Position numbers and translations under genes: made by a program | Shown here: one piece after another, positions 52,156 to 64,000 of the stretch | How the letters are laid out: the number at the start of each line of letters is the position of its first letter | Numbering within the stretch: position 1 is the first letter of the stretch | Origin: Parascedosporium putredinis | Taxonomy: Eukaryota > Ascomycota > Sordariomycetes > Microascales > Microascaceae | Assembly: GCA_949357655.1 (NCBI GenBank) | Contig: CASHTG010000019.1 | Location: 186,001 to 250,000 of the forward strand | DNA: 64,000 nucleotides | Direction of reading: 5' to 3' | Notes under the pieces: generated by a model | What the model was told of the DNA's origin: nothing | The model's database searches: none | The model's input: the letters and a program-made list of their open reading frames with translations, nothing else

Positions 52156-54644
52156 TCAGGCCCATTCAATGCCGTTGATGCCATGCCATGCAGATGCCGA
52201 GACTCTAATCCGGGTAACAGATACAAGTAGATGTGAGAAAAAAAAGAGGGGGCGAGAGCGAGAGTGTGTATGTGTGTGGTGTGAGACGGAGAGAGAGTAA
52301 TGATAAATAAGGAAGGAGGAGGACAAGAAACAATCAACAATCTGCCAAACAAATCTCCAGGTGAGTTCCAAGGGCAAATCAACTACCAACAAGAGCTTCA
52401 AGGGTACCCTGGCTGAGTAACGGGGAGTGTGGCCCTGGTATCCGCGATATGGGACAAAGTCGGGCACAATACCGGTCCGCAAGTCGTTGCGTCGGCCGAG
52501 CGGGTGATAGTGCATCTGTTGCGGAGGTACGGCGAGGTGATACTCCTCCAAAGATGCCGACGGCGGCGGGTAGAGGAGCGTGTTGACGTGTCGCACCGGC
52601 TTGTACGGGCTCGGCCTTTGCTGCAGGTAGATGCTCGGCGAGTGAGAGATGGGCGTGTGAATCACCGGTGTGTGCACCATCGACCCGGCTCCGTAGGCCT
52701 CTGCGAGCGGCGACGAGTTATACATGCCCGGGTGCGCACCCGAGTTTTGGTTCTTGGTGGGCGTCGTGAACGACATCGTGGGGGCATGGTGCGCCGGGTG
52801 GGCCTGGTGCTGGTGATGCTGCTGCTGGTGGTGCTGGTGCTGGTGCTGATGCTGATGCTGTTGATGCGAGTGCTGTACTTGATGCATCGGCGGCGCCGCC
52901 ACCTGCTGGAGCTGCGGTTGTTGCGGCTGCAAGTACGTCGTCTGGCCGAGGGTGTGGGCCGACAGTTGCGACGCCATCGGGCCGGCCATGGGTGCGCTTG
53001 CCGAGTGAACAACTGGGTTCGCGACTGGGCCTTGATGGTAAACGGTCGCCATGGCACGAACGCCGGGCACCAAGGGGGAGGGACATGGATGGCTGCAACG
53101 TGTTGGGCGTCGTCGTCATGGCGGGGCACGGCATCGTTGCCTGCGGGACCATGGCTTGCGTGTTGATTGTGAGCGTGGGCACCGGACCGGGCCTTCGAGC
53201 GGGCTCAAGCACCGCCGCAGAGGGAACGGGAACTTGAACCGCAGCGTTCATCGCAGTTGGTGGAACCCTAGAAACAGAAGGCATCGAATAAGGTCCGTGC
53301 GTAGACATGCGCTTCGCGGGAGGCTCCGCCAGGTCCGAATCGATGCTTCTCTTCCTCACGTTGCCGACCGCGAGGTTGGGCCTATTCGCCAGCGGCGACG
53401 AGACCGCCAGCCAGCCCTGGCCATTCGCTGCGGGAGCGTCGGGTAGGGTGCTGTCGAGGCCACGCTTCCAGAAAGGCCGGGGTTGGCATACGCAACCGGA
53501 GACGCCAGCGGCGACGAGTGGAGGGGCGCGGTGGGCGATGGGATCGCGAGTTTGAGAGCCGGAGATGGCAGGCTTCGGGCCGCCTCGTAGTAGTCGTAAA
53601 AGGACCCGAGCTTATTCAACCACTCATCCCATTCGCCTTCCGTCGTCAGTAGGCTGTAGCGCATATTGCTAAGGAACTCGACCTCCATCAAGTGGATATC
53701 GGATACCGAAAGATATGACACATCGGCCCATGTCTTGTTCGTATACGTATTATCGTCCAAGACTATCTTTGGTTAGCACATCGTTTACAGTTGGGAATCT
53801 GGAAAAGCTTACATTTGTTGCCAAGCATCAGCGCCACTGTGAGCAATCGATACTCACTACCCGCTCGGCCCCGTACTGCGGGATTCAGCCTCTTGAGGCG
53901 GTAAATGAAGAGAAGGGCGAGCAAGATGACGTTTCGCGTCACCTGGGTCGTGTTGAGTATGTTGTGCACCCATTTGCTAAACGTGGGCTGAGGGGTCGAC
54001 TCCATGCTCAGCCTATGAAGGCTCGCCGCCTTCCTATCGGATCGGAACGTCTCCGCCGCCCGGAGAACCTCGGTGGGCTCGAACCAGAAGAAGCAAGTCA
54101 TCTACAGACAATAACAGATACGAGTTAGAGAACAAGGCCAGGATAGTAAAGAAAAAAAGGAGCGGATGCAAGGAAACGGGGGAATGGGGGTTTGCGGGCT
54201 GGCACGAACCTGGGCCACGAGATCGGGCAGAGAACCGCCCTTGGGGCATATAAAGGCGGGAATATCGCTGCTTTGGCCCGTTAACGAAGCCGATTTGCTC
54301 TCCTTGGACTTTGGCTGAGCACTGAGTGTGCCGCTTTGAGGGGTGGAGGACGACCGGGGTGCTTGTTGGCTACTCGGCAGCAACGCACTCGTGCTCGCCT
54401 GCGGCTGCTGAACCGCGCTAGAAGAAGTTGCGAGTCGTGGTGAATAAGATAGAGGGGGCAGCCGTGATGGTTGAGAGTAAGGCTGGCTCTGCGCATGGGG
54501 GTAAATCTGGTGTGGTTGAGACGCCGTGGGTTGCCGATGGCGATGGGTTTGGTGTCCGCCTTGGGAAACCGTTGTCGGGAAAGCCGCGAGGTCGTGCGGT
54601 CCGTCGTACGCTCCCAGAGGAAGCTGGTGGCAGGTAGCGCTCAT
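52156..54644 (-). CDS. Clg1-type cyclin (Pho85/PCL cyclin family)
   Basis: PCL-family cyclins activate the Pho85 kinase. Exon 1 (54644-54210, 145 codons) starts MSATCHQLPLGAYDGPHD, is Ser/Gln/Pro-rich, and ends IPAFICPKGGSLPDLVAQ, a block typical of Clg1-like cyclins. Intron 1 is 54102-54209. Exon 2 (54101-53813) reads MTCFFWFEPTEVLRAAETF, WVHNILNTTQVTRNVILLAL and SEYRLLTVALMLGNK. A 50-bp intron (53763-53812) then joins to give the diagnostic GNKFLDDNTYTNKTWADVS. The cyclin box closes with DIHLMEVEFLSNMRYSLL and EWDEWLNKLGSFYDYY. The C-terminal half is a Gln/His/Pro-rich tail, with breaks near 53480 (one C in a C run) and 53080. The stop is uncertain: the present frame ends at 52156, but a one-base correction near 52407 would stop at 52379-52381, which fits the loss of protein character there. 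Confidence 0.85.
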
Positions 54645-55780
54645 ATCGTCGGTGGGGGCGTCTTGAGGCCACCAAAGACGTAAGTATGGCCTCTTCCTGG
54701 CCGCGCCCTGCTCCCTTCAGGATATGGCACTTTCGGGTAGGATATCGTATGGGCCAAGGGCTTAGAAGAGAAGCTCGCTCTCTCCCCGCACGACCAATGT
54801 GCTACTGCGGGAGGCGAAGGGAGAAGTGTATTTGGAGGATGTGTATTGATCGAGCACATGGGGACGGGAGCTGCGGTCTAGTCTGCTTCAAAAATTAGCA
54901 ATCGACAAGGTCAAGGCTTCTTTGTGTGTAAGCCGGTTCGGAGAGAGAGTGACTGGGTCTGAAAGATTGCAAAGGGGAGGATGTTGACACAAGCTTGCTT
55001 CAACGTTCCATGGGATATCGTGATTCGTTTCTGGCAGACGCACGCTTAGCTTGTACAGGTTCCCTCCACAGCTTAGGGAGACGTTTGGCTTATATGCTCG
55101 AGGTGTTGGAGCAGGTCATTGAGTCTCGTAACTGGCCGGGTCTTGCGAATCGTTTACGTGAAGAGGGGGTCGAAGGGGCTTGCACGAGAAGGCAAGAGGA
55201 AACCGAAGGAGCTCGTGGAGTTGTTCCCAAGGTATCGGGCCCTGATTAAGCAGGACGAAGCTGGGAGTAGGAGGGTACGAGACGGTTATATACGTCTACA
55301 ATGCGAGGCGTGGGGGAAAGATTCGAATCGGTCGAGCCGTAGGGCAGAGGCGAACAAAACGTTTCGTACACGAATGCTAATCAAGCCAGAGGTCCGAGGT
55401 TCGTCAGTTGTCGTGTCTACTGGCACTGGCGAAAGAAGATCTTCAGGTGGAGTGGGAAAGAGTTGTCGAGGAGAGGGAGTGCCGTCTTCACTTGGCTTCC
55501 ACGAGTTGGAAGAGGGAGCTGTCTTTGAAGAGTGGAACGAAGAAGAGGCAGCTGGTTAAGTTCAACAGGCCGTGTCTGAATAACTTGGAAGAGGATGAAG
55601 GAGAGGAGGAGAAGGGAATGTATAAAAACAAAAAGCTCGAGGCAGAAAAGGAATGGCAAGGGTTGAAGAATCAAGTGGTTTGGAAGCGGCATGCAAATGG
55701 GAGTACATACATTGAGGCGGGTAGCTCTTGCGACGAGTAGAAACGCTACTAGTCGGCAGCAGCTATAATGAGTTTAGCCC

Positions 55781-55830
55781 ACGCACACGCACACTCACAC
55801 ACACATACACACACACACACTCTCTCTCTC
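55781..55830. repeat. CA/CT-rich microsatellite
   Basis: Imperfect CA dinucleotide repeat passing into CT repeats, about 1.1 kb upstream of the cyclin start. Confidence 0.8.
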
Positions 55831-58800
55831 CAAGGTGCAACTCACACTTGCACAGGGACAGGCACACACACAAATTCCATGCACACCACACCCGCACACA
55901 CAACTCTCCGCAGACTTGCACGGAAAACAAAGGATGATGAGTATCTCTCCCGGGCAGCAAGAAGGCTGGAGAATCTCGATAGGCTCAGAAAAATAAAATA
56001 AAATAAATAAAATAAAAAACCGAGAGAGCAAGAGTACCAGCCAAGACTGGCGAAGATACAAAGAAGAAAGAGCAGGGGAATCAGGTCCTTTCCTTGTGCA
56101 ATACACTACCGGAAGGACATCGAAGAGGGGCACAAGAAGAAGCCTCTTTGGCCTGGACTGTCGATGTCATGTTTCGTCGCCCGAGTCTGTCCCTCATTCG
56201 GTGGTTGAGAGTACGGGGTACCACCACCGTTTACGAGAGTGGTGTAATACTTGAGCCGGCGAGACCCAAAGGCGGATCGAATGGAGCAACATCCTATTCC
56301 TACACTCGCTTCTCCATTGGCATGGCGCTAGGCGTGGGAGGCATCGACGGTGCGGGCATGAGCATGGGAGGTACGGAAGCCGAACCCGGAAGCCTTGTAC
56401 CCCGTAGCCACCGACAAGGCGTTCTAATACCTCAGGTCCCGGAAACTTGAGGGTAGATGCCCAAGCCTGGGGGAGGGGAATGGGGACCAGGATGGGGTTT
56501 CTAACTTGAACTGACTCCATGGGCCTCTCTTTCCCCTAGGTCGGTCCCATAGTTCGGTCTCCACGGGCTTTGAGGGCGGGTTGCAGAGAGCAATTGGAAA
56601 GGGGGTCGATTGAGGAGAGGGTAGGGGGTGGGCCAAAGGCAGTGGAGTGCCGAAAGAATGGACGACGGAGGACAGGAATGAATGACAAAGGAAGCGAGGA
56701 AGTAACAGGCCTTTCCTCTTTCCTGTACTGCCACTTTCTCAGGGCGGAAACGGGTCCAAGGATCGTTTGGTTTGGCTTGGAAGGGGGAAAAGGAAAGGGC
56801 AGGCAACGCAAGCCCATGGCTCTTGCTCAAAACAAGCAGCAGCACAGCACAGCACCAACTCAACCAATCCCTTTGCACAGTGCGTGAACTGTACCCGGGA
56901 GCCAGCAAAGAAAAGGGCAGGCAGGTTGCAAACAGGCCTTGTCAAGAGGAGATGGAAAGAGCAGTGTAACGAGGGCCGTATGAGCAGACATTTGTTCGTT
57001 GTTGTGGGTACAAGAGTACCAAGATTGGTTCGCGGAAGCTAACCATGAATGCTGTGAGAAAAGTAAGCAATTTGCTCCCGTCTGCCGTCTGCATGTTCCA
57101 GTCTCGAGGTAACAGTACCTGGATCTCAGGCCGCCACAGTGTCAAGCGACACAGTCATGGGGTTCAATCTTTGATGCCTGCTGCTTTGAGGGAGGGGAGG
57201 GGAGAGAGCAGGGCATGGCATGGCCAGGCCTTCCAGCTTTCCAGGTGAGAGTGTAAAGTGCACCCCCTCAAAACACACCCACTCCTGGCTGGCCCAGATC
57301 GAAAGGGGGAATCAGGCAAAAGCGTCTCGTGGGCTGAGGTACTTGCCAATCTCTTCAGTGCTCCATCCAGATGTGTGTCCACGCAAAACCCCCATGTCGC
57401 TCGTCAATGTCTTGGTTTCTTGGTCCGACCATCCACAGCCAGATCAGCACCGCAACAAGGCGAAGCAACATTGAATGCACTGGAAAACACCGAAATTGAC
57501 CTAACAAGTACTCGCGGCACTAATTGATCAATGGACCAGACGACCGACCCGTATTAGAGACACTGCCCGATTCAATGTCCCCTACGCTACTTTACGTTCT
57601 TAGGCCTAACTTTTAGGCTCGCGCTCCATCACTTCAAGGTTCCTCATCAAGATTAATTACTATTTCCCTATCCTTTTCCCACACACAAGGCGAATACTTG
57701 TAAAGATTGCTCTCGGCAGGATTTGGGACATAGACTCCCCTCTCATTACCCCCATGGAGGACCCGGTGATCGATGGATCCATCAAGAGATCTGTGGATGG
57801 ATCTCTGGATTGGATGCAAATAACTCGACATCTCCAGCAAGCAAGAACTGGACGGAAGCGAGCATTAAATCCCACCTACTGGAGTCGTCCTCCGGGAAAT
57901 GGCCTTGTTTAGGGCAACCCTGAACGGGAGAGAGTACGTACATTGCACAGTGTCAATCTCACCAGGCGGGAGAAGACGGGAATCCGTGAGCAGGGCATGG
58001 ATGGGCTGCTCCTCCCACACCACGGCGCTCGCTGTCTTTGAATGTTGCTTCAACCGCGATAGGCCGTGCATGTCACCCCGGTTGCCCATTCCTCCTGCCC
58101 GGCAACGCACCAGCAGCCGTGCGTGACATTGTAAGCCACTTTTGGCAAAGGCAACAACCACGGCTGACAAGGGAGGCTTCGTCACAGTGCTTGTACACTC
58201 AAGTCCCCAGTTTTCCTTTCCAACAGGGAACAGGAACACCTTTGTTCAGCTTCAAACACATAATCCTCCCCCGTCGCCAACGACCACCCTCAGACATCAG
58301 AAGTGGCTCGTCACGTCTCAATATGGGGCGGTATGGAAACCCAGAATAGACATTGCTCATGTACGAATCATTTCACCCGGATAGGAGTTGGAAGGTACGA
58401 GACCCGTCCAGTTCCCACAATTTGTGATTCCCGATGTTTATAGTGTCTATTAGTCTAAACAAGAAGAAGCAGAAGAAAAAGAAAAAGAAAAGAAACCCCT
58501 AAAAAAGAAAGACAGAAAGGCAGAAGAACGAAACGAGAAGGCGAGGGTGAGCAAGTGGACAAGCATCAATATGCGTCTGACAGCGCCAGGCCCAATGTTC
58601 CTTATTCGGTACCTCCTGCAAGCGCCGGAAGCCACCTCAAAATAAATCAATGGATGCGCATTACTATTTGCAGGCAACCTCCATGGGGTGAAAGAAGATC
58701 CTATCAATTCATACATCTGCCCGAAACAACTTGGGGGCGATGATGAGATTTTTGCCGCCAACACACTTCAAAGTCAGCCGGTCGGTGATCGATAATGGCT

Positions 58801-59317
58801 TCGTATCATTACTCCCTAGGAGTGGTACAATGTGGTAGAGTGTAAATTCATCCGTCCAGGATGTTTGCTTCATGAACACCCCCGGAAATCGCCACCCAGT
58901 GTCTTTTTTGCCCTTTCGCTAAGAGGCTCATTTCTCAAGTGCATTCCTTGCTTGATGGACCACAAGGCAATGCAAATGAAAATGGAAAATAATGAATCCC
59001 TCGCATCAGCTTGAGCTTCCTTGTGTGGTCGCTTCCGGCCCGTGGGCAGGCCTCATCAATGTCACTTGCTCCTCCACCCCAACGCCCCCCTCCCCCTGGT
59101 TCAGAAATCCTGGCTAGGCCAAAACAGCCTGCAAAGTTGAGGGGCCGGACTCCTCACGACCGGCTGAGTGAGCGCTCGGCACCTGATGCGTTTACCTATC
59201 CTCGAACTTGCAATTTCCATCACCTGCAAATGCCTCAGCTGCAACCTGGTCGGAGAACGACACGCCAAAGAGGCAAGGGGGTGTGTGGTTGAAGCGAAGG
59301 ATGGGGGAGAAGCAAGT

Positions 59318-59341
59318 CAGCAGCAGCAGCAGCAGCAGCAG
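59318..59341. repeat. (CAG)8 trinucleotide repeat
   Basis: Eight uninterrupted CAG units. No supportable coding frame surrounds it, so it is treated as non-coding. Confidence 0.85.
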
Positions 59342-62300
59342 AAGAAGCAGCAAGGGAAACAAAAAGAAGTCCAGATCGCAAGGTAGAGGAGAAGCAGCAA
59401 GCATTATTACGACCCGCTCGCCGCCGCAGACGCACTCTCTTTCCACGACGGTTCAGCTACAAACGGAGAAGTGAATCAAGACTGACATAACGCGGCTTGC
59501 CCTGTTGGACTCCACAGAGGGGAAACGAAAAATTGGCGAGTTGTGGAGGGGCAAGCATCCGACCCTAGTCGAGTTGGAGTGTAGTGTAGTGCACACTGTA
59601 CTGGTATCCTGCCTGTTCACTCGGCGAGCAAGCTAGTGAACAGTCAGATTGAATCCCAACTCCTCCCTCACAGCACAGCTTGAACCTTCTTCTTCCCCTC
59701 CGCTCCCATGTCCGCTCAGCGTGATCGTTGTTGAGAGAGCAAGCCACATTAGTTTTACTTTAGTCGAGGGAGATGATAGCGTCGTTTCTGCTCCCCCAGC
59801 CCCTCTTTGCTTTGATCACTGGTTGGATGAATAGCAGCGAACGGTCGGAAACTTGCACAACAAGACAGCTTGTGTTAAACAGTAATAAAAGAAAATGGAG
59901 GGTCTGGCTGGACGGCCGCTAGTTTTTCTTTTTGGCTTGATCAGTCGAGCATTGAAATCCCTCCACCTTTACCTTTGCCGATCTCCTTGGGGGTGGGAGA
60001 GAGGAGGGGCCACAAGAATTAATCCATTGGAAATTCCTGGCGCATGGTGCAGCGAACATGTAAAAGTCACTCTCAAACTCGCACGGAGGCTTCGGCCCCA
60101 AAAGTGAGCATTGCCCTCAAGCGGACGACCTAGGGCGTCTGAGTCGGGAAAAGGGGGCGTGTAGATTAATTCCAAACAGCAGACCTGCTTGTCGAGTTTC
60201 CCGTCCATCCCAGCGAGGAGGGGACCGGCCCCCCAGTTTCGACTGGACAAGACCCCATTTCAAAGCAAAGCAAAGTACCAATCATCAATCCAAAGAAGAG
60301 CAAGACTGACTGCAAAACTTACCGTTGCCCTTTGGCCACTAGCGTGCGCTCTAGCCTGTCCTCTGCTGCCGGGTGTGAGCTTTCCACGCATCTACTGAAT
60401 ACACAAAATCGAGGGAGTCTTGGTGAAGACGGGCAGAAGAGATCCCTGGTCTCACCCATATGGGTGCGAGTGAGAGAATGCTATTCCCGCTCATTCGAAG
60501 GGATCCTAGACACGAAGCTCACACCTTGGGTTGGGAGTGGCAACGAAGCCAACCAATAACTCGGTATCTACCCCCAAGAGTCGGAATGGCTTGATGGTGA
60601 AAGCCGATATCCAGAGAATCCAGAGATGCATCTGGGGTTTGGCCAGCCAATCGCGCAACAGGTGGAGCAGGAGGAGTCTCGCAGTACCCCCATCAGCTCC
60701 ATCCCCAAGCAATAGAGCGGGCTTCTCATCGACTATAGAGTACTTCGTACTTTGTACATGCTGGCTTCGACCGCCCGCCCCAAGACTTTTGACGGCGGCG
60801 GCCGTGACCGTGTATCCAAACGATAATAATAGCCCTCCCAACGCATTTCAGATTTTCATTTTGTTTTTCCTGTTCTTTCTTTTTTCGAACAATATGGAGA
60901 AATTCAATGTTGACCCGCCACCCCATCTCGACTTGGATCTGTATGAGGTGCCATCTCATCTCACCAAGAACTAGGGGTGCGTGTTTTCCCCTTTTTGCAT
61001 GAGAGACTCGGAACGCTAAGCCCATCTCCAAGCAAGGCAACTTCTTTATCCCTCACCCTTCACCTTCTGCCTCTGGCCATCTGCGGGAGAAAAAGGACGG
61101 CCTGGAGAGCTTGGCGGCAGTGCCCACTCCACCCCAGCCATTTTAGACTTGTACAAGCAAAGAGATGGAGCACTGGTCAAGCCAACTTGTTCCAAAGGGG
61201 CTAAATTAGTATTACTTTTGTGTCCCAGGGATGAGAGCAACGCAAGTTCTTGCTCCACCCCCAAAACCCCGGCCATAGCGTTTCAATACGTCGAGGCACT
61301 TAATGGTCCATGCAAAAAAGAGGGAGGGAGATGATAATACCCCATCGCCAGCCGCCACCGAACCAAATATGCCAATCCCGAACTGAAGAAGAAAAGGAGC
61401 ACAAAGTATTGCAAAAGTATCCTTTGCACGTTATTCATTGTGACATTGTCCTTCCATCGACAGGCGCGGCCGGAGCATCCATCCCCCATCATCCCTCCCA
61501 GACACCAACGGCCGAGGGGGAATGGTTCGGGCATGACTTCAAGGAGATATACTGGGCCGTGAGAATGTGACGTGCGAGAGCGTCTCGAAGCCCTGCGAAG
61601 GCCCTTGGCCCAAATTGGTAACGGCCCTTGAACAGCTCGGGACCCTGGAAGAGCCGTCCAGTGATGTACAAGTATTTTCCACCCTTGCGTATTATCGTTA
61701 TCGCTGCACTCCATGCACTACTTGACTACCAATACATACACGACAACTCCATACTACACTACTACACTACTTGTAGATTAAAAATGTTCGTCAACGTCCG
61801 TTCTTTGTTGGGGTGGAGTCGATGACATGGTGAGGAATCGTGGGGCAATGTCGGAAAGAGGACAAAATTGCCCATCTTGACCACCCTCTGTTGAGTAAGA
61901 CGACGGATGCTGGGGCGATCCTGATCTCTCGCAGGATACGAAACACTTTGCATCTTTTGAGGCTAACAACCCGATGACGGCAGGCAGCGCTCGAGGACCT
62001 TCCGTTTGTCAGGCGGCCAGCCATTTCCAGAGGTAGCACAGACGTGTGTCTTCGCCAGCGGAGAGAACATTGAAGAGACATTTTGGGACGGCACCGTGCG
62101 TGCTGTATCAAGTATGCCGCAGTGCATCATCCCTGAGGAGGAATGGAAGAGAAAGGAAAAAGAATCGTCTGTGGCGGGGAAGGAGGGCATAAGCGCGAAG
62201 TGCTGTTGTTCACATATGTCCAAAAATGACATTCCTCGGCACTTTTTATGCTCCAACCCAGCATCCCTTATTCACTATCAATCACCTCGATGCTTCATGG

Positions 62301-64000
62301 TCTCGAAGCCTCTAATTCACTGGCTGGGAATGCTGATACCTCAAATGTCGTACTACATGGAGAGGGTGGAACCTTGGCACACTAAACCTCTCCTTTGAAG
62401 TGGTTGCCTCAATGTTGATCCTTGGGACACTGGTCCTCATTACGCGCGACGGACACACTGCCCTCACCCCTTCCCCCGTGAAAGAGTGGGCAAGAAGAAG
62501 AAAAAGAAGAAAAAACCGCGGTGGCGCCTATGTCGACCAAGTGGCAATCAAGGACCAGCATGGGAGGTGGGCATCCTAGCGACATCGTGGCACGCCCTGG
62601 GCCCACCTTGGAATCACGTCTCTTCGTTACCTGAAAGGGAAAAAATGCTAATAAGTGCTCCATCTTTCGCTGAACTTTGGATTATCGGGTTTCGATCTGC
62701 AGTCCACCCCGTCGGGGGCCTCATCCAGGGTGGGCAATGAACCTTGCAAACGCCTTGCGAAGCTCAGCATTCGAAACCCTCGAACGCAACTTTCACAAGG
62801 GGGCCGGCCCATGTGACGGATCCCATTTCCTCCTGCGTCCTTGAGCGAAAGCGGGAAGAGCGGGCTTCCCAAGGGGGAGGGGGGAAGGGAAGGCATCCGC
62901 ATCCACGCCCCATGATTGGGCGCGCGGCAAGGGTATCGATTCAGCGTCGAAAATGGATCAGCGGGAAAAACGCTGGGTGCGCTTCGACGCCATCATGATC
63001 GGTGAATCTGACTCTTTGGGGCTGGGTTTTTGCATTCATTCAAGCCCTTCGCCATGGACAGGACAGGCAAGGCGATGAAGGCAAAAGCAAGGAAGCCTCC
63101 CTCCCCCCTTCCCCTCCCTCCCTCACCTCAGCCATGCTTATTGTGCCTTTGGTCCCAATGGTATTACAGGCTGAGGAGACTAGGCTCCTTGTCAACAGAA
63201 TTCCAGTCTTGATCCGAGAAAATGCCGGTCCTTGAAGGAGCCACGCTCCCATCGAAATTTCGTCGACCTCGCCGCAGCACATTGAAATTCCCAAGTACCT
63301 TATTTAGAACCTAGTCTCGTTTAGTGCCGCAACAGTCATTCATCACTCGGCCTTGCAAACTTTCCTTTGCCCCTCTCGCGCGGACTCCCCGATACTGGGC
63401 CATTGCTCCAAGGTTCAGAAAACTTTCTCCTCTCTTCGTTTCCTTCTTTCTCTCTGCAGTTCTTCCTTTGCAGCTGCTTCGTGTCGGTTGACCAGTCGGG
63501 ACAAGTTTGACGAAAGTGGGTCTGATGCTGGCGAAGCCGACAACTCTGCCACAGAAATCCTGATCCACAGTCTCCAGCACCAGAATCCACTGGAAGTAAC
63601 ATCAACGATGGCTGGCACCGATCTACTTGACTAGGTCCTTGGTGGGAGTGAGTCCTTGTCACTTCGGAACTCGTCGTTAAGCTTTTCTTCTTCTTTTTTT
63701 CTTTTTCTTTCTTTGCTTGAGCTGCAAGGTTCCATACTGTGTCTCGTTTCTTTCCAAACACGGAGTACTTGTTGGAACACTACGTTTTGCGTATCCCCAT
63801 CGGTACTTTCTCATCGCTTTCGACAAACGACGATGTCTGAGTCGAGAGTTTATATCAGAATGCTCGGACAGATAAAGTGCATGTGCATCTCAAAATTGCA
63901 ATCTCTCGGCCTGGAGTGGAGATATAGCCACCATCGGTCTGAGGAGGCAAAGAGGGAGGAAATACTTTTTCAATCTGAAAAGAATGGAACCGAAGAGCGA

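Larger units (their letters stand above)
54645..64000. other. Gene-free region upstream of the cyclin gene
   Basis: No supportable gene in 9.3 kb. Frames of 100-150 residues occur on both strands (for example 55119-55559 plus, 61283-61714 minus, 63336-63761 minus) but none has family motifs, and overlapping frames are equally open. Visible features: CA/CT-rich microsatellite at 55781-55830, an A/T pentamer-like run near 55987-56020, (CAG)8 at 59318-59341, and A-rich tracts near 58459-58510 and 62490-62515. The right edge is cut, so a gene may begin beyond it. The first kilobases are likely the cyclin promoter and leader. Confidence 0.4.

Overview
This window is nuclear DNA of a filamentous ascomycete (Pezizomycotina, most likely a Sordariomycete). 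The evidence is the spliceosomal introns of 50-174 bp, often with CTAAC branch points; the GC-rich third codon positions; and proteins with typical filamentous-fungal architecture: Prp19, Dpb11/TopBP1, Utp8, Elg1, a Clg1-type cyclin, and a nucleoside-phosphorylase-like protein of the kind found at the N-terminus of fungal NLRs. I see no rRNA, convincing tRNA, CRISPR array, or recognisable transposon protein.

Layout. 0.6-2.6 kb: Prp19 (-), diverging from an OHCU decarboxylase of urate breakdown (+, 3.4-4.1 kb). 5.1-6.5 kb: a conserved-looking fungal protein of unknown function (-). 6.5-21.7 kb: about 15 kb with no gene I can support. 21.7-24.7 kb: Dpb11/Rad4/TopBP1 (+). 25-29 kb: a more AT-rich accessory patch with a truncated phosphorylase-like copy (-), a single-pass membrane protein (+), and a longer phosphorylase-like gene (-); the two phosphorylase copies share 5' flanks. 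30.0-32.3 kb: a protein with a fungal STAND-like N-terminal region and an Arg-Asp repeat tail (-). 32.3-39.5 kb: no supported gene. 39.5-39.8 kb: a ~100-residue protein (-). 40.5-43.4 kb: Utp8 (-), diverging from Elg1 (+, 44.2-48.5 kb), whose N-terminus carries 23 pentapeptide repeats. 49.1-50.0 kb: an RS-rich protein (-). 52.2-54.6 kb: a Pho85-type cyclin (-). 54.6-64 kb: no supported gene.

Reading frames are broken by single-base shifts in nearly every conserved gene. In at least eight places the frame is restored by adding one G or C to a G/C run. This points to systematic homopolymer under-calling in the assembly rather than to pseudogenes. Gene spans below are therefore given across the breaks.

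Functionally, the core genes serve splicing (Prp19), replication initiation and the checkpoint (Dpb11), PCNA unloading (Elg1), ribosome biogenesis (Utp8) and cyclin-dependent signalling. They show no operon-like logic. The accessory patch at 25-29 kb and the repeat expansions are the lineage-specific parts.
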